Of a stretch of DNA of 7,423 bases, positions 5,683 through 7,423 are shown one piece after another. Position 1 is the stretch's first letter. Each line of letters opens with the position of its first letter. The notes below the pieces were generated by a model. It saw nothing but the letters and a program-made list of their open reading frames with translations, had not been told where the DNA came from and did not search any database. Source of the stretch: JALQTD01 sp036825655 (GTDB taxonomy: Bacteria; Bacteroidota; Bacteroidia; Flavobacteriales_D; Sanyastnellaceae); contig DAISXU010000104.1 in NCBI GenBank assembly GCA_036825655.1, positions 1-7,423 on the forward strand. Reading direction: 5' to 3'. Position numbers and translations under genes: made by a program.

Positions 5683-6483
5683 ATGAAAGGTTGGAGACTG
5701 CTACTGCATGAGATCATTTTCGAGGCGGAAACCCCAGCGGGAAAGCTGTTTGATGTGGTCCTTTTGTGGACCATCCTCTTAAATGTTGCGGTGATCATGC
5801 TCGAGAGCGTGCCCCACTTGCAAGTCCAGCATCAAGCGGTTTTCAATGGGCTTGAGTGGTTGTTCACGGGGATTTTCACGTTGGAATACATGCTCAGGCT
5901 TTGGACAGTAAGAAGACCCTTGCTCTACGCCACCTCGTTCTTTGGATTGGTTGATTTATTGGCCATCCTGCCCACTTTCATTGGTTTGCTCTTTCCGGGA
6001 TTGCAGAGTTTGCGCATCATTCGCATCCTCCGATTGCTCCGGGTGTTCCGCGTGCTTAAACTCGGAGGTTTTACCCAGGCTTCCAGCACCATCGTTGAAG
6101 CCCTTCGCGCCAGTCGACCCAAAATCACGGTGTTCTTGGTTGCTGTGCTCGCCCTTGTGACCATCATGGGGACCATCATGTACCTCCTTGAAGGACCTGA
6201 ATCAGGATTTACGAGCATTCCACGGAGCGTCTATTGGGCCATTGTTACGGTAACTACTGTGGGCTACGGCGACCTGGCGCCTTCATCTGTTTTAGGCCAA
6301 ATCATCGCTTCGCTCATGATGATTACGGGCTACGCGATCATCGCCGTTCCGACGGGAATTGTCGGTGCAGAATGGGTCAGGAATTCAAATTCCGAAACGA
6401 CCAAGGCGTGTGATGATTGCGGTGCGGAAGGACACCGGAATGAAGCCGGCTTTTGTTTCCGTTGTGGAGCAACATTAGGGTAG
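5683..6483 (+). CDS. Voltage-gated-type potassium channel with C-terminal zinc ribbon
   Basis: The product has 266 residues with six inner-membrane helices and works as a tetramer in this family. Likely segments are S1 23-42, S2 54-74 (with E68 and R72), S3 85-104 (with D91), S4 108-127, S5 148-168, pore helix 181-191 and S6 203-229. S4 carries a basic residue at every third position (R111, R114, R117, R120, R123, K126), the hallmark of a voltage sensor. The filter TTVGYGDL (191-198) indicates K+ selectivity. After S6 comes a short linker and then C243-x2-C246 and C258-x2-C261, a zinc ribbon of the form CDDCG...FCFRCGA; I know this tail from many bacterial ion-transporter proteins. The layout is KvAP-like. 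No RCK or cyclic-nucleotide domain is present. The gene stands 61 nt after the sulfotransferase gene and probably has its own promoter. Its in-cell role (membrane-potential or osmotic adjustment) is inferred. Confidence 0.93.
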   Translation: MKGWRLLLHEIIFEAETPAGKLFDVVLLWTILLNVAVIMLESVPHLQVQHQAVFNGLEWLFTGIFTLEYMLRLWTVRRPLLYATSFFGLVDLLAILPTFIGLLFPGLQSLRIIRILRLLRVFRVLKLGGFTQASSTIVEALRASRPKITVFLVAVLALVTIMGTIMYLLEGPESGFTSIPRSVYWAIVTVTTVGYGDLAPSSVLGQIIASLMMITGYAIIAVPTGIVGAEWVRNSNSETTKACDDCGAEGHRNEAGFCFRCGATLG

Positions 6484-6546
6484 AACAAGAAAATGTTGTG
6501 TATTTTGGACGCATCCCTCTGGCGGCTGCGGTGCCATCAGATGCAA

Positions 6547-6554
6547 TAGATTCG
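6547..6554 (+). promoter_or_regulatory. Candidate promoter box of the acyl-CoA ligase gene
   Basis: TAGATTCG fits TAnnTTCG and ends 2 nt before the ATG at 6557. No TTG lies 17-23 nt upstream. An alternative box, TATTTTGG at 6501-6508, has one mismatch to TAnnTTTG and would give a leader of about 40 nt. Neither is convincing alone. Confidence 0.2.
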
Positions 6555-6556
6555 CA

Positions 6557-7423
6557 ATGAGTGCTCCAACTAGACTGTTTGACTTCCCTCGTTACCAACT
6601 GAAAAACAACCCGTTAGAGGTAATGATGACGATGCCCAACGGGGGGAATCGTCTGACCTTTTCTACCCAAGAATTCGTGGACACCATGGACCGCATCTCA
6701 CGCGGCATGATCCACCTAGGAATGGAAGTTGGTGACCGGGTGGCCTTGATATCTCACAACAACCGATGCGAGTGGAATTTGATGGACCATGCCGTCCTCC
6801 AAGGAGGTGGCATCGACGTGCCCATCTATCCAACCATGACGGAACAGGATTATACCTACATCCTTAACCACTCGGAAAGTAAGTGGTGTTTTGTCTCGAA
6901 TAAAGAGCTCTACGACAAAGTCAAGAGCATTCAATCGGAGGTGCCTGGCCTGCTTGGTATTTTCACTTTCGAGGAAGTAGCGGGAGCGCCGAATTGGCGA
7001 GAAGTTGAGGTCGCTGGATCAGGGGACGAACACCACGACGAATTAAACCGCCGACGGGACGCAGTTGCTTCGGAAGATTTGGCCACCATCATTTACACTT
7101 CGGGCACCACAGGATTGCCTAAAGGGGTCATGATCAGTCACCGAAACATCACGAAAAACGTAGAAATCAGCATCCCCCGCTTGCCCCTATTTGACGCATC
7201 CAAAACGCACAAAGTTCTGAGCTTCCTCCCCGTCTGCCACATCTTTGAGCGGATGCTGCACTACCTCTATTTTTATGTAGGTGTGGAAGTTCATTTCGCG
7301 GAAAGCATGGAGACCATCAAAGAAGACCTCGCGGCCACTCAGCCATCGATGTTCACGGCCGTGCCACGCTTGCTTGAAAAATTCTATGATGGAATTGTAG
7401 CGAAGGGCCTCTCTGCGGGCGGT
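6557..7423 (+). CDS. Long-chain acyl-CoA synthetase (AMP-forming), N-terminal part
   Basis: The frame is open from the ATG at 6557 to the right edge, giving 289 codons of a protein that in this family usually has about 590-600 residues; the C-terminal half is outside the window. The enzyme activates fatty acids through an acyl-AMP intermediate to acyl-CoA. The adenylate-forming P-loop YTSGTTGLPKG is at 180-190, followed by the A4-like LSFLPVCHIFERM at 221-233 and the substrate-tunnel region PSMFTAVPRLLEKFYDGI at 263-280. The VPRLLEKFYDGI block points to the FadD15/ACSBG-like long-chain group rather than acetyl-CoA synthetases or E. coli FadD. The early DFPRYQLKNNP and the LTFSTQEF segments are typical N-terminal domain parts. 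With the upstream 3-hydroxyacyl-CoA dehydrogenase it adds an acyl-CoA theme to the region, but the ion-channel gene lies between them, so a shared operon is unlikely. Confidence 0.93.
   Translation, partial: MSAPTRLFDFPRYQLKNNPLEVMMTMPNGGNRLTFSTQEFVDTMDRISRGMIHLGMEVGDRVALISHNNRCEWNLMDHAVLQGGGIDVPIYPTMTEQDYTYILNHSESKWCFVSNKELYDKVKSIQSEVPGLLGIFTFEEVAGAPNWREVEVAGSGDEHHDELNRRRDAVASEDLATIIYTSGTTGLPKGVMISHRNITKNVEISIPRLPLFDASKTHKVLSFLPVCHIFERMLHYLYFYVGVEVHFAESMETIKEDLAATQPSMFTAVPRLLEKFYDGIVAKGLSAGG

Noticed and set aside
6469..6499. Inverted repeat CAACATT/AATGTTG around the channel stop codon
   Set aside because: The stem is AT-rich with a 15-nt loop, overlaps coding sequence and is followed by only a loose T run; too weak to call a terminator.
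6484..6556. A small gene or RNA in the spacer before the acyl-CoA ligase
   Set aside because: Only 73 nt, with no supported open frame or stable structure; it is best read as promoter and leader.

Overview
The window looks like a piece of a Bacteroidota chromosome, most likely from the Flavobacteriales or a related marine or freshwater lineage. The grounds are a DUF5606/DUF6852-type protein, a family I know only from that phylum; a lone HsdR-N-like protein beside holA; a secreted protein opening with a 'NLVPNGSFE' jelly-roll motif fused to an OmpA domain; and near-absence of Shine-Dalgarno sequences. Base composition is roughly balanced and similar across the genes. I see no insertion sequence, phage gene, tRNA, rRNA or CRISPR array.

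Layout. Positions 1-2273 are read from the minus strand: holA (DNA polymerase III delta subunit) and, downstream of it, a secreted jelly-roll/OmpA-domain protein whose 3' end lies off the left edge. From 2308 onward everything is on the plus strand: a solitary HsdR-N/PD-(D/E)XK nuclease-like protein; a DUF5606 protein with a lysine-rich KKPAA-repeat tail; a 3-hydroxyacyl-CoA (3-hydroxybutyryl-CoA) dehydrogenase whose start overlaps the DUF5606 stop; a sulfotransferase-like protein; a six-helix voltage-gated-type K+ channel with a C-terminal zinc ribbon; and the first 289 codons of a long-chain acyl-CoA synthetase that runs off the right edge.

How they fit together. The content is mostly housekeeping: replication clamp loading, acyl-CoA metabolism (hbd-type dehydrogenase and acyl-CoA ligase), cell-envelope anchoring and ion transport. 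DUF5606 and the dehydrogenase are probably translationally coupled, and the sulfotransferase gene follows closely enough to share their transcript. The remaining genes have short spacers with candidate promoters.

The most unusual signal is not a gene. A 40-bp imperfect palindrome (2271-2310, 16 of 20 pairs matched) sits exactly between the divergent starts of holA and the nuclease-like gene, with an ATG at each end and a -7-like box in each arm. Related boxes (TTAACTTCG, TTAACATCG, or more loosely TAnnTTCG) lie upstream of several other genes, sometimes only 2-5 nt before the ATG. I found no convincing novel multi-gene defence or biosynthetic system.
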